A DNA stretch of 64,000 bases, taken from positions 496,001 through 560,000 of the forward strand of contig NW_002476544.1 in assembly GCF_000189635.1 (NCBI RefSeq), read 5' to 3'. Made by a program: the position numbers and the translations under genes. The stretch comes from Tetrahymena thermophila SB210. Lineage: Eukaryota > Ciliophora > Oligohymenophorea > Hymenostomatida > Tetrahymenidae. This document shows, piece after piece, positions 10,600 to 24,640 of this stretch; position 1 is the stretch's first letter, and every line of letters starts with the position of its first letter. The notes beneath the pieces are model-generated. The model was not told the origin of the DNA. It saw only the letters and a program-made list of their open reading frames with translations, and made no database searches.

Positions 10600-13500
10600 T
10601 CAATGCTTTTTTTAAAAGCTTTATTTTGCAATAGCAGAAGGTTGCTAAATAAATATCTTACTGAGACGATATTCTTTAAGTCTATATGAGTTACGACTTT
10701 ATTTATTTTATCTTTAGGTAGTTTACTAATTTATTTATACTATTTATTTATTATAGAATTTTATTAAGACATTTTCAAGGTTACCCTATGGAAAATAAAT
10801 TTTATAACTTTTAAGAACATCAATGTCATCTTCTTCTTCTCCAAATTCAAAAGTACCTTAAACTTGTTTTAGTATATCAGAGCTCCATAAAAGTTACTTT
10901 CTATATATGAGTAAATTAATGTCTAAATCATTAGTATTCCTCACAAATATATTCTCCCTAATTGGGAAAAAGTAACTTTTTTCACTAGGAATTGTAGTCT
11001 TACCTTTAATAAATATTTATCTATCAGATTTTTTAATTAAGCTAGTTATAGATTTCTGCTTTCTACCTTAAGGAAAATTATTACCCTAATACGCTTTTTC
11101 ATCTTTTACGTTTAGAGATTTAATTTCAATATCACTGTTGTTAAAGACTGTACCATTTTGATTTATGAAAGTCTTTTTCTTCTTATTAATATCAGCCATA
11201 TTATTGTTTCTATTTTCAATAATAGGATTTATTAGCTTGCTTTCTTGCATTAATTTTATGTAGTTTATTAAATTTTGAGTATTTTACTAAATTACTAATT
11301 CCTTCTAAACATCTAATGAGCTTTATCTCTGTATATCTTTTAATTTTAGTTCAGATCCTTTATCCATGGCTATTTTTCTTACACTTTACTTTTCCTCCAT
11401 ATAAGAACTTTAATTATTACTTTAGTTCGTAATTTAAGTATTATCAATAATAGTTATTTGCTTACTCATAAAACTTTTATGTTTCTTTAACTTTCTTTAG
11501 CCATCTTTATTCTTAAGTTCCGGTGAAAAAAGTTCTAGCTCTATACTTGGCTATTTTTTAATTTAGTTTTTTTTTAATATGTGCTTTCTCATAGGAGAAT
11601 TTATTTACTGGTTAGATAAACATTATTCTTTTAAAGGAGATATTTTATATGGTATTTCTTCTTAATTTTTATCTATTCCCTGAGCTTTTTAGATTTTCAA
11701 ATCTCCTAAAATGCTACCCATACCAATAGTTTACTTTTGAATTGTCTCTTCCTCTTACAAATTATCTATCTAATTAGTAAGTTTGTCATTTGACAAATAA
11801 TTATTTTATCCTAATTTTAATTAATTTTTTTTATTTCTTGCAATTTACTCATTTTAATCTAATTTTGAAATGCTTATTTCATCGCCTCTGTATTAATAGA
11901 TTTTATTCTAACTATGTAAAAAAGAAGTGATCAATTTTTCTAATTTGTTTTTATTGTTATTTGAATCAAATCTATCATACTGCTAATTAGAGTAATTTTC
12001 TTCTGCTTCAGATAAAAGTGATAAGTCACTCTGACATAATCTTTTGCCTTTAATACTATTGCAAGTGCCTTTAATCCTATCTGTGTCAATTGTTTTATTT
12101 TTATTGTAATAAATGTCTATTGGAGTTTCAATATTGTTTTCTAATTTTAAATTTTCACTCTATTTTAACTGGAGTTCTTTTATTTTTTATATAGACTATT
12201 CTGATGTAATATCTATGTTTTCCTCCTTAATATTAAGCTAATTTGTAAAATTGCTTTGATTAACTATATTTTTGTTACTCTCTTATATAATACTATTCAT
12301 ATTTTTTAAGCTATTTTCTTTACACCTCTCTTTCGAGCTAAAAGTATTTACTGTGGGCTTCTTCTATTTATTTTATTTGTCAAACTCTATTTTTTCATCT
12401 GAATTTTCTTTACTACTCTCTTATATCTAATTAATTGTAACTATTTCAAAGCTATTATTCTTTTAGTTTTCTAAGAGGTCAAAGATTTCTTACAATATTG
12501 CTTCTTCAACTCCTCCTCCTCCTAAATCATTAACCTTTTTATTCCAAAAATCAATAACCTCCATATGAATTTTTTGCAATTGGTATAAAACATTATATTT
12601 TTTTTATTTTCTTGAAATTGAAAAATTTTCATTAGGATATGCATCATACTAATACTTTCTTTAATTAATAGAACTAACCAAGTGAACAGCGGGGCATTAT
12701 TAAAGATAATGATTATAATCTCCACAAGAAAAACACTTGGTTTCCAAAAATGATATTTATTAATAGAGAGAAATATTATCCCTAATGTAACAAATCTTTT
12801 CCTATTATTATAATTTAATTAATATTTATTGTACAATCCAAATAAATTTAGTTTATACATAATCTATTGGATATTTCTGAATGCATTTGAAGAACTCACT
12901 TCTTTTTATATATGATAAATTCAAAAATGTCTTAGCATTTGCTGAATAAGGATTTGGATTATCAATGAAAAATCCAATTTATCCAAAGAATTCTTTTTTC
13001 TAAATTAAAAAATAATTCATTTTCAAATTAATTTTTTATTAAATTAAACAAAAAAATTTTAAATTAATTATTTGAATGTAAATTTGTAAATTTAAATATA
13101 ATAAAGAAGTAGCAATAATTTTTACTTTTAATGTTCTTAAAGTTGTTTCTTAGCTAGTAGAGTTATTACTGGAATATTACTTTGTTATATTTACTTCTCC
13201 ACTCCAAATAAAATATAAATTTTCTTCTCGATCACCTTCATTAAAAATAATTTCACCAGGAAAATACTTTTTTTGATGAAAAATTAAAGATATTTCTTTC
13301 ATACATTCAGGGCTTAGTTTGGAAAAAATATAATGCTTTTATAGAATTTATTTATTTATATCTAATGAAACCTCCTCTTTAAGAATTTATGGTAAGTTTT
13401 CTATCATGTCTGTTTACATAAAAGACTTTTTCTCTTCAACTTTTTTTTGATATTCAAAATATTTTCTCACTTTATGTTAGAGGGCAACACTAATTCCTTT

Positions 13501-15550
13501 ATCATTCATTTCTCTATTTACTATTTGCATATCTCTGTTGAAATCCTTCTTCTTTTTTTCTAAGTTTTTAACAATTTCACTTATTTATGAAAAAGTGTAA
13601 CCAAATATAGCACATGCAATTGCACTAACAACAAGGATAAAAGACTTTTCGGCTATTTTTAAAAAATTTTTAATTATTTTTTTAATTTTTATATTAAAAA
13701 TACTCAAAGTTTTAGGACTTATGTCTCCGTATCCAATTGTAGTCATAGTAATAAGACAGAAGTATAGGCTATTTAAATATTATTCTTGGAAATTAGCTTA
13801 TTATAGATTATAATATACAATCCAGCTTTATCCTGAACTTACTTACTCCAATCCAATTTTAAGGAAAATACAGCAAATAATATGAGCGATAAAAAAAATA
13901 AAAAATTAAAGCTTAAACAGCTTCAGTAAATTTAGCATTGTGTCATTTAATCTAAATTTAGATTCTAAATCTTCTAATTTGCTATTCACATCTCTGATCT
14001 TTAAAAAAACGATATAATTAAAGTATGAAAGTGGGCTATCCTTTTTGTCATTTATAGAAAACGCCATAAAAATGAAGATCAATAAGTCTTTTCTAAAAAA
14101 AATAGTTTTGTATTTTTTTATAAATTGAAAATTTTACATTAAGTTTTTGTATTATTTTTTGAGAATCTGAGTTCTATCTTTAATGACTAATCCATTTTTA
14201 AAAATTCCCTTTTAAATTAATGTATTATTTTTAAATTAAACTTCCTTTTTCTTAAAAATTAATTTACAGAATTAAGGTTAACAAATATATCTAGTATAAG
14301 GATCACCAAACAGATTTAAATGAAAAAGACCTATTAACTAAAATTTTCAGGAAAGAGATCTAAAAATATGTGATAAAGAGGGATGTAAGCTATAAACGTA
14401 ATGTTAAATAAAACTATGAAAGCATCCCAAGCTAATTTAAAAATAGATTCCTTAATTTTTATTTATATTAAGAAAATTAATTAATTATTGATAATTTATA
14501 AAATAAAATTCAGAGTAATCTAAGAATTAATTGATATGAGTCAAATAAAATTGATACTGGTTAAATGATATAGCAAAATAATTCTATTTGAGAAATCCTG
14601 TCAACTATCTTGCTAACTTAGTTTAATTAAAGTAATTTACTTAAATTTTTAATTAAAACAATTTAAAAGAAATATTTATTTATAAAATAATTTATATAAC
14701 AAGTTATTTAAATTTTACTTCCAATTCTATATAACTGTTTTTCTATAAAAGTTCTTTCCTAATTAATTATTAAGAATAATTATTAATAGATAAAAATATT
14801 AATAAATTATGTTAAAATAAATACGCTTAAGTTGAAGTATCCATTTTCGAGATAGTAGTCGTAGCTTGAAGAGACATCATTAATCAATAAAAATTAAGGT
14901 TTTGACAACGCCTTAAAAAGTAGTCTTCTTGATTTTTTTTTAATATTTGATATAAACTTTTTAATGTTTTTTATAACAAAAAACTCAATTCCTCTTTTAA
15001 TAGTAAATCTCTTAGTCTATTGTATACTTAAGCTGTCTAAAATTCCATATTCACTAAATTCAAATTTTTCGATTTAGTATTTACTATCCGTTTGCTATTT
15101 ACCAACAAATAAATTTGGTTTTGAATCTTACACATTCTTGATCTAATTATCATCATTTAAATCATCATTATCATTATTTTTTTTTTACTAATCTCTCTTA
15201 TCAGATAACCAAATTAAACTATCTCTATTTGCTTACTAACTATGAGATATATTTGACAAATCTCTTTCTATATTAGGCATTGCTGAATGGCACAAATGAG
15301 CTTATACTAAATGATCCTTAGTCAAGTTTTGGTTTTATAATCTTTTATTTTAATTATATTAGTTCTATAGTTCTACTTTTCTGTTAATTGCATCTCCTTT
15401 AACATTCATAAAAATGTTTGCTGTATCTTATCCTTATAGGGTGTCATTTACTCTTGTTTAATAACATTCTTTTCTACTTTCTGCATTATTTATATTTTAG
15501 AAACTTAAATTGTTAAATTATTTGGATATTTCTTAATTCTATATCTCCAT
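10600..15550 (-). CDS. K+ channel B: 6TM, cNBD-like fold, CCHC zinc knuckle
   Basis: Paralogue of channel A with the same order of parts. Start ATG 15550 (MEIQNQEISKQF) matches the start of channel C (MELKSQEISNIK), which supports the choice. The S4 equivalent FLKIRDVNSKLEDLESKF has one more basic residue than A but is still acidic. The filter TIGYGDI has GYGD at 13723-13734. The phosphate cassette FGQIGFFIDNPNPYSANA lacks Glu and Arg. The knuckle is CFSCGDYNHYLQQC, identical to A. The linker after it contains a short glycine run just before acidic residues (near 12515-12530), shared with C. The C-terminal module EEEDDIDVLKSYKIYFPQGN precedes a basic tail, and TGA is at 10602-10600. Introns interrupt S1-S3, the segment after the filter, the cNBD and the cNBD/knuckle boundary. 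Confidence 0.88.
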
Positions 15551-16402
15551 AATTTGCTAATTGCTTTAGGGTTATTTAAAAACTTATAAAATTTTAATTA
15601 ATAATTTATTAAAATATTGTTTGTAGATCAATTTATTGTTCAAAGAAATCAAATTGACAAATTGCCTAAAAAAATATCAATCAGTCTGAAACATTATCAA
15701 CAACTTTTATTTTCTTATTCAATTAGTTAGTACAATTTTGATTATAGATTTTATATTTGTTTAACTACAATTTAAATTTATTAACAAATTTGAAATAAAA
15801 GGCTAATTATTAATAAATTTTTGAATAAGAGTACTTCCTTAGCCTAATTATTGATTAGTTTTATTTTGTGATTTAACAGCTTAAAATAATAAATTATTCT
15901 AATTTTTTTAGTGATTTGTCAAAAGTTAACATTTCTTACGTATTGATAGATAAATTACATTTAGAAGGAACCAATTTATATTGATAATCATATTCCAAAC
16001 CCTCTTATAGAATAATCTTAATAATTAATACATTAAATAAAGAAATTATCCTTTATTTATAAATTGATTTTTTTATACATAAAGTTTTATTAAACAAAAA
16101 TCAATCTTAAAATTCATAAATTAAATATTTTATTTAATAAGCATTTTAGTTTATGATGAAAAATAAATTTTGGATTTTTAAAGCATTTTAAAATAAAAAT
16201 TAATTAATACTTCCAATAATAATATTCAAGATAAATATAATTGTAAAATTATGAAATAAACTCCTATTTGAATTATTAAAAATAAAATAATATAAAATAT
16301 ATTAATGTGAAGAAATTAAAAGAGACTAAATATATATATTGAGTATTTCTTACAAACTCTAAAGTAAAAAATAAAACTAATTAATTATCTTTTAATTTCC
16401 TC
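15551..16402. other. Intergenic B/C, nothing recognised
   Basis: A+T-rich spacer holding the presumed upstream region of channel B and the 3' flank of channel C. No gene or motif was recognised. Confidence 0.6.
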
Positions 16403-19400
16403 TCAAAATTTTTTTTAGATACTCTATATTGCAATAAATGAGGGTTGCTAATTTAACATCTTACTGAAACGATGATCTTTAAATCTATTTGAGCCATGCC
16501 TTTATTTGTTTTATTTTTATTAGGTTTATTTATTTGTTTATTTTATTTATTTATTTTAGCATTTTCTTAGAATATTTTCAAGATTACCTTATGGAAAATA
16601 AATTTTATAGCTTTTAAGAGCATCAATGTCATCTTCATACTCATAAAATTCGAAAATACCTTAAATTTATTTTTATAAATTAGAGTTCCATAAGAGTTAC
16701 TTTCTATATATAAGTAAATTAATATCTAAGTTACAAGTATTTCTTACAAATATATTCTCATTTATTGGGAAAAAATAATTTTTTTCAGTAGATGTTGTTG
16801 TTTTACCATTAATAAATATTTATCTATCAGATTTTTTAATTAAGCTACCAGTGATAGATAACTTTTTTTTATTTTATGAAATACTTCTACTAGATTACTC
16901 TTTTTCATCTTTAATATTTAGAGATTTAATTTCATTATCGCTATGTTATGGGATTGTACCATTTTAATTAATAAAAATCTTCTTCTTTTTGTTTATCTCA
17001 GCCAAACTATTTGTTCTATTTTAAATAATAGGATTTATTAGCTTGCAGTCTTGCATTAATTTGATATAATTTATCAAATATTGAGTATTCTAATAAATTA
17101 TTTATTCATTATAAACATCGAATTAACTTAATCCTTTCTATGTATCTTTTAATTTAACTCCAGATCCTCTACCCATGGTTATTTTCTTTAAACTATACAT
17201 TTCTTCAATTGGAGAACTTTAATTGATGCTTTATTGAATAATTTAATTATTATCAACCATAACACTTTATTTATTAAGATTAGTTTTAAGCTTCTTTAAA
17301 TGTTATTAACTACCTTTATTTTTAAGTTCTGGTGAGAAGATTTCTAGCTCTATACTTGTCTATTTTTTAACTTAGTTTTTTTTTAATATGTGTCTTCTCA
17401 TAGGAGAATTTATTTAATGGTTAGAAAAACAATCTTCATTTAAAGGAGATATTTTAAATGGAAAGTCATCTTACTTTTGATCTGTTTGTTAAGATTTTTA
17501 GACTTTCAAATCTTCTAAAATATTGTTAAGGCTAATAATTTATCTTTAAACAGTGTCTTCTTCTTACAAATTATCATGCTAGTTTGCAAATTTATTATTT
17601 TATAAATAATTTATTGACCCTAATTGTAAAGAGTTATTTTTATTTTTTACTATTTGCTTATTTTAATCTTATTTAGAAATATTTATTTCATCACCTTTGC
17701 TTTAATTTGTAATATTATTATCATTATTTTAATTATAAGTTTGTGAAAGTAAAACCACTGATTTTTCTAATTTCTTACTATTTGAATCAAATATATCATG
17801 CTGCTAATTCTAATTAGTATAAATATTATTATCTTCTGCTTCAGGTAACACTGATTAATCACTCTGACATAATTTTTTAGTGTTAATTGTCTTGAAGGCA
17901 CCACCTTTAATTAATTTACTATTATAAATATCAGTTGGAGATTCTATATAATTTTCAAATTTTAAATTTTCGTTTTATTTTAACTGGAGTTCTTTTATTT
18001 TTTATATAGACTATTCTGATGTAATATCTATGTTTTCTTCCTTAACATTAAGTTAATTTGTAAAATTGATTTAATTATTTATATTTTTATTGCTTCCTTA
18101 AATACTACTATTAGTATTATTCTAGCTACCTTATTTATTCCTCTCATTCGAGTTAAAGGTATTTATTGTATGTTTCTTCTGTTTGTTTGAGTTGTCAAGC
18201 TGTAATTTTTCATCTGAATTTTCATCACTGTTTTCTGATATCTAATTCACTGTATATATTTCAAAGCTTTTATTCTTTTAGTTTTCTATGAGCTCATTTA
18301 ATTCTTCCAATATTGATTCCTCTACTCCTCCTCCCCCTACATCATTAACCTTTTAGTTCCAAAAATCAATAACCTCCAAATAAAATTTATGTAATTGGTA
18401 TAAAACATTATATTTTTTTTATTTTCTTAAAATAGGAAAATTTTCATCAGGATTAGCATTATATTTATACTCTCTTTAATTAATAGAAGTAACCAAATGA
18501 ACGGAGGGACATTACTAGAGATAATGGTTATAATCTCCACAAGAAAAACACTTTGTTTCCAAAAACGATATTTATTAATAGAGAGAAATATTATCTCTTA
18601 TGTAGCAAATGTTTTCCTATTAGTATGTTTAATCTAATTTTTATAAATATTCAAATAAATTTTATTTTTACATAATCTTTTGGATATTTATGAAGGCATT
18701 TAAAGAACTCGCTTCTTTTTATATATGATAAATTCAAAAATGTCTTAGATTTTGCTGAATAAGGATTTGGATTATCAATAAAAAACCCAACTTATCCAAA
18801 GAAATCTTTTTTCTAATTAAAAAAATTTTTATTTTCAATATATTTTTTCTTAATTTTTAATAAATTAAATAGAAATAATTATTTTAATATGGATTTAAAT
18901 GTAAGAAAAAATGCTATCTATATATAATATAGTTACTTTTAAGATTCTTAAGGTTGTTTCTTAACTAGTTGAGTTTTTACTTTAATAGTGTTTTGTTATA
19001 TTTACTTCTCCACTCCATATAAAATATAAACTTTCTTCTCTATCACCTTCATTAAAAATAATTTCACCAGGAAAATATTTTTTTTGATGAAAAATTAAAG
19101 ATATTTCTTTCATACATTCTGAGCTTAATTTGGAAAATATGTAATGCTTTTACAAAATTTATTTATTTATGTCTAATAAAACCTCTTCTTTAAGAATTTA
19201 AGGCAAAGTTTCTATCATGTCTGTTTACATAAAAGACTTTTTCTCTTCAACTTTTTTTTGATATTCAAAATATTTTCTCACTTTGTGTTAGAGAGTAATG
19301 CTGATTCCTTTATTATTCATTTCTCTATTTATTATTTGCATATTTCTGTTGAAATCTTTCTTCTTTTTTTCTAAGTTTTTAACAATTTCACTTATTTATG

Positions 19401-21404
19401 AAAAAGTATAGCCAAATATTGCACATGCTATTACACTAACAACAAGGATAAAAGATTTTTCAGCTTTTTTTAAAAAATAGAATTAAAATTTTTAGCATTT
19501 TTAATACAAAATACTTAGAGTTTTAGGTGTAATATCTCCGTATCCTATTGTAGTCATTGTTATAAGACAGTAATATAGACTATTTAAATACTATTCTTTG
19601 AAATTAGCTTGTTGCAGATTATAATATATGATCCAACTTTATCCCGAGTGTATTTACTCTAATCCAATTTTCAGAAAAATACAGCAAATAATGTGAGCTA
19701 TGAAAAAAATAAAAAATTGAAGCTTGAATAGTTTCAACAAGTTTGACATCGTATCATTTAATCTAAATTTAGACTCTAATTCTTCTAACTTACTACTAAC
19801 ATCAATGATTTTTAAGAAAACAACATAATTAAAGTATGTAAGAGGGTTATCATTTTCATTATTTATAGATAGCATCAAAAAAACTAATACTAATATGTCT
19901 TTTCTAAAAAAAAATAAAGATTTTTTTATTTATATTTTTTAATGTTATATTTTACAATAAATTCTTATACTATTTTTTGAGGATTTAAGCTCTATCCTTG
20001 ATGACTAACCCATTTTTAAAAATTCCCTTTTAAATAAACATATTAATTTTTTAATAATATGCTAATACAAAGATTAATTTTTCTAAAAAATAATTTACAG
20101 AATTGAGGTTAACAAATATATCTAGTAGAAGAATGATCAAACACATTTAAATGCAAAAAGCCTATTAACTAAAATTTTCAGGAAAGAGGTCTAAAAATAC
20201 ATGATAAAGAGGAACATAAGCTATAAATATAATGTTAAATACAACCATAAAAAAGTCCCATGCTAATTTAAAAAAAGATTCCTTGATTTTATTTATTTTT
20301 AAAGAAAAACAAAATATTAATAATATAAAAAATTAAATTTTGTTTGATTAATTTAATGATTAACATAAATAAACCAAATAAAGTAGTTACTGGTTAAATA
20401 ATGTAGCAGAGTAATTCGATTTGAGAAAGTCTATCAATAAATTTATCAACTTTTATTTAATTATATTAATTTGCTTAAATATTTACATTTTTTATTAAAA
20501 ATAAATTAAAAAAATATTTTTTGATATAATTTCTATTTCGAATTGTTTAATTAATTTCTACCTCCAATTCTATAAAGCAATTTTTATGTAAAAGTTTTAT
20601 CCTAATTAATTAATTAATTAATAAAAATACTAATTAATCATCTAATGGATAAGAATAATAAATAAATCATAATGCCAAATAAATATATACACTTAGATTG
20701 AAGTATCCTTTTTCGAAGTAATAATCATAATTTGAAGAGACATCATTAATCAATAAAAATTATGGCTTAGACAATGCCTTGAAAAGTAGTCTTCTTGATT
20801 TCTTTTTTATATTTGATATAAACTTTTTAATGTTTTTTATAACTAAAAATTCAATTCCTTTTTTAATAGATTATCTCTTAGCTTATTGTATGCTAGAGCT
20901 ATCTAAAATTCCATATTCACTGAATTCTAATTTCTCGCTTTAGTATTTACTTTCAGTTTACAATTTACTAACAAACAAGTTCGGTTTTGTATCTTAGACA
21001 TTCTTGCTCAAATTATCATTTTTTATATCTTTTTTTTACTAATCTCTCTTATCGAACAACTAAAATTAGCTATCTCTATTCATTTACTACTAACTCTGAG
21101 ACATATTTAATAGATCTTTTTCTATGTTAAACACTGGTGTGCAGAGCGGATATATTACTAAATTGTCTTTAATCATATCTTAGTTTTATATACTCTTAAT
21201 TTAATTTTTTTGATTCTAATGTTCTACATTGCTGTTGAGTGTATTTCTTTCAATATTTATAAAAGTGTCTTTTGGTTCTACTTTTTATCTGAAATTTTTT
21301 ATTGTAGTTTAATAACTATGTTTTCTAATTTCAACTTCGTTTGGACATTATATATTTAAATTGTTAGATTTAATGTTTGATATTTCTTAACTCTTTAACT
21401 CCAT
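16403..21404 (-). CDS. K+ channel C: 6TM, cNBD-like fold, CCHC zinc knuckle
   Basis: Closest to channel B. ATG is at 21404 and TGA at 16405-16403. The S4 equivalent FLKIIDVSSKLEELESKF has mixed Lys and Glu and no Arg ladder. GYGD is at 19534-19545 in TTIGYGDITPKT. The cassette FGQVGFFIDNPNPYSAKS lacks the canonical Glu and Arg. The knuckle at 18509-18550 is CFSCGDYNHYLQQC. The C-terminal module reads EYEDDIDALKSYKIYFPQGN, followed by a basic end (RFSKMLNQQPSF) that aligns with KIRETRLSK of A and LKEYRLSK of B. This is the last member of the left cluster. Its 5' end faces the ligase-like gene across a 1.2-kb divergent gap. Confidence 0.88.
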
Positions 21405-22608
21405 AATCTACTATTTTTATATTTAGGTTATTTAAAAATTTGCAAACTTTTAATTAATAACTTATAAATTTATTATTTATAGAAAATTAATTGACAATTT
21501 TATGGATGAAAAAGTGATCAATCAATCAATAATTTATTTAGAATTGTATGTCAAAAACTTTTTTCTTTTCTTATTTTATCAGTGACATTTTGATTATTTA
21601 ATATATAATTGATCAATTTCAATGTGAATATATTTATGAATAAATGAAGCAATTCTAATAACTAATTAATGATTTAATACTTAATTTTTCTATGCCTAAT
21701 TGCTTATTAATATTTTTATTTACTTTTTCTTAACAAACAAAACGATTGACTATTATTTTTAATATTTTTTGTCTTAAAATTAACATTTTTTATAAGCAAA
21801 TAATTTTTTGAAGAAACTACTATATTGATAAACCTATTTCTTAACCTTTTATAGAATAAACTTTAATAAGTTGTGAGTTAAGTAAAGAAATCATGATAAA
21901 AATATTATCAAGCTAAATTCTATTTTAATTAAGAGACTTTCTATTTTGATATGCTTATTAATTTATACTGAAATAATTAATTTTATATTGGTTATTATTT
22001 GAAATGCGGATTCTGATATTTTAAGGCTCTTTTAGATCAAAAATTTATATTTTTTCTTATAAAATTCATTGTTATTCAATAAAATCTATTTTTTTTAAAA
22101 AATGAAAGAACTTTTTTATTTCTCGAAATAAAAGATCAAGCTGATAAAAGATATTTGAGATAAAGAAACTCATATTGGTTTATTAACTACTACTTAAAAA
22201 AAATATAGGTAAGGAAATAAAATATTAAAAAATAAATTTAGTAAAAAATTAAAAAAGAATTTAAAAAAATAAATTTTAAATTATTTTATTTAAGAATTCA
22301 TTTTATATTAAAGTAACGCTAATAAAGTGAGTTCTAATATGCTCATTTTTATATAATTAAAAAAAACAATTTATTGGATTTAGACACTTTTAAATTAATA
22401 GACAAATAAAGATATTTTATATTTTGAAACAAGACACTATTACTAAAAAATTATAAAATAAAAACAGAAAATAAGAGTATTAAAAGATCAAATAAAAATG
22501 TAGAATAAAATTTGTCTATTTCGATTGAGGGAATAGCAAGCATTTAAAATATTAAATTAATCCTATAAAATTTAATATAAAATATTAAATCAAAATAAAT
22601 GCTGAAAA
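21405..22608. other. Divergent intergenic gap
   Basis: This 1.2-kb A+T-rich gap lies between two divergently transcribed genes (channel C leftward, ligase-like gene rightward), so it must hold both promoters. No sequence element stood out. An in-frame TGA (22603-22605) sits just before the ligase-like ATG. Confidence 0.6.
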
Positions 22609-23928
22609 ATGGAAAAGATAACATAAAAAGAACAAAGCGAGGTTTATAAAACTGAAAATTCAGTTTAAATAATTGAGAAAATTGCAGTTTAAGATAAAGA
22701 CATATAAGTAAATGAATACTCATTTAATAACATGAAGGTCAAAGATTACTACATGCAAGATGCTGAAGAAGATGTAGAAAATGAAAAGTTCTTCAGCTCG
22801 GAGGAATTTCATGATAATATGACAAGAGGCCTATCAGTTATTGAGGATGCTGAAAATAATACGAAGATATTTTAAAGGAGAGGCCATAGAAAATTTGATG
22901 ATCTTGGCAAGGAAAAAATAAAATTATGGTTGTCTAAGTTGGTAGATTAGAATTTTATAAATAAGAAATTTAAGGAAACTGCAGAAAATGTAGAAAAGGA
23001 AATTACAGAGAATGACAAGAAATTAATTTTGAAAAATCATCCTGTAAATTTTGAATATTACTCTACTATATTTATTTATAGAACTTTTAAGGATGATGGT
23101 GCTTGCTCATAAATCTCATTCTGTAAAAACGCTCAAGCTTGGGTAGTTTGCACAAAAAATGAGTCTCTTATTTTTAAATAAAAATCTGATGCTTTGAAAG
23201 CTGATAAAAGATACAAGTATATTATAACTATGGGTCTTCTTTGGTTTGAATATCTTGATAGTTTAGACAATCAATTAAGAGAAGAAGTTTGCTAATATTT
23301 CTCTGATAAAACTTTACTTTCAGAGCTTTGTGGAGGTATGTGTAAGTACTATGTGAAGTATGATTCAAACCCTGTTTTGATTAGCTTTTCTATAGTCAAG
23401 AATTAACCAGGAGATATATGCATTAGCCCAGAAGAAGCCGAGGCTATTTTTAAGAAATTTAAATTAAGATACAGATAAATTTAAAAAACTGTTGAGTGTG
23501 ATAACTACAGAGATTTTTATAAGCTTTACAAGTAAATCTATATTGAAGTAAATAACTATTCATTTTTAGAGAAGGGCGAAGGAGAAGTGCTCTATATTTG
23601 TGGGAGACCTAGACTCAGTCCTGAATAAATTAAGGTCATAAAGATGGTTAAGCTTAAGACTATTGAATACAAAATATTAAAGGAAGGTGAGTAGTTTGTA
23701 AGCAAATTAAATTATGTTAATAATGAAATCTCGTAGAGTATAATTAAAGATTTTATTCACATTCTTCAAAATTTGCCTAAATTTAAAGGATTGAAATTAA
23801 GCAAAGTTTATTTACCTGCAACAATTAGATTAATGAAAAACTAAAAAATAGATATTAATCCAGAAAATATTAAGAATTTTATTATCAAATAATTTGGTGA
23901 GCAGAAATTAAAAACTTTATAAAGTTGA
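22609..23928 (+). CDS. Putative covalent nucleotidyltransferase (RNA/DNA-ligase-like), single exon
   Basis: A 439-residue protein with no intron. ATG 22609 follows an in-frame TGA one codon earlier, and TGA 23926-23928 ends it. I do not know a named orthologue, but the order and spacing of motifs fit the ligase/capping-enzyme nucleotidyltransferase fold. Motif I is KDDGAC, with the candidate AMP-accepting Lys at residue 161, followed by ISFCKNAQAWVVCTKN. A motif-III-like LLSELCGGMCKYYVKY has its Glu at 239. Motif IV is GEGEVLYICG, with a Glu at 326. Motif V is MVKLKTIEYK, with Lys at 348 and 350. The motif I to V distance (about 190 residues) is like T4 RNA ligase 2. The N-terminal 150 residues are acidic and charged. 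Substrate (RNA, DNA, cap or other) cannot be told. It is the only complete + strand gene in this part, set between the two channel clusters. Confidence 0.72.
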
Positions 23929-24640
23929 TTAAATTAAAATATTTATTTAAGTATCTTAAAGTTTATTTGTTTTGAATTTATTAAATTTTATATTTAGTGT
24001 ATTGAGACCTTCAACTCAAATTTTTTAAATAAAAATGTTTATTACTCTTCAATATTAATGAGGAAAATAAATAAATTGAGAAAAATAATGTTAAAAAATA
24101 AAGATATAACGAGATTTCATGGTGATTTGAATTACCTCTTATTTTAATTATGAATATATTATATATATTTTTTATTTAACAACTACCCAATTTATTATTA
24201 CTATCATTATTATTTTCGATAATTAATTAAAACAATAAATTTTTTTAAAAAGTATGGATTTATCATATGTTTTTCACTCATTTAAATTCATCATATAACT
24301 AATATATTCAAAAATAAAATTAACTCATAAAATGGAAGATATAGTAAAATAAAAATTTTGATAAATGCTAAGTATTTATTTAACTATTCAATCATAAAAA
24401 TATTGCTTATTAGAAAAAAAATAAAATTTTCAAAAACAATCAACTAACTAATTTATGGAATTTAAGAGACATACATAAACTCAGATAATACAGTTCAACA
24501 TGTCCTCTAAGGACATCTTTATTTACTCGATTAGCATTTCTTTATCAGTAATTTTGGATAAAAGGATTCAAGTAAATTAGATATTTTTTAACATTTTTAA
24601 ATACCCATACAATCATAATATAAATAAATTAACTCTTATT
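23929..24640. other. Convergent intergenic gap, nothing recognised
   Basis: A+T-rich 3'-3' gap between the ligase-like gene and the membrane-protein gene. No gene, repeat or clear terminator-like element was recognised. Confidence 0.6.
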
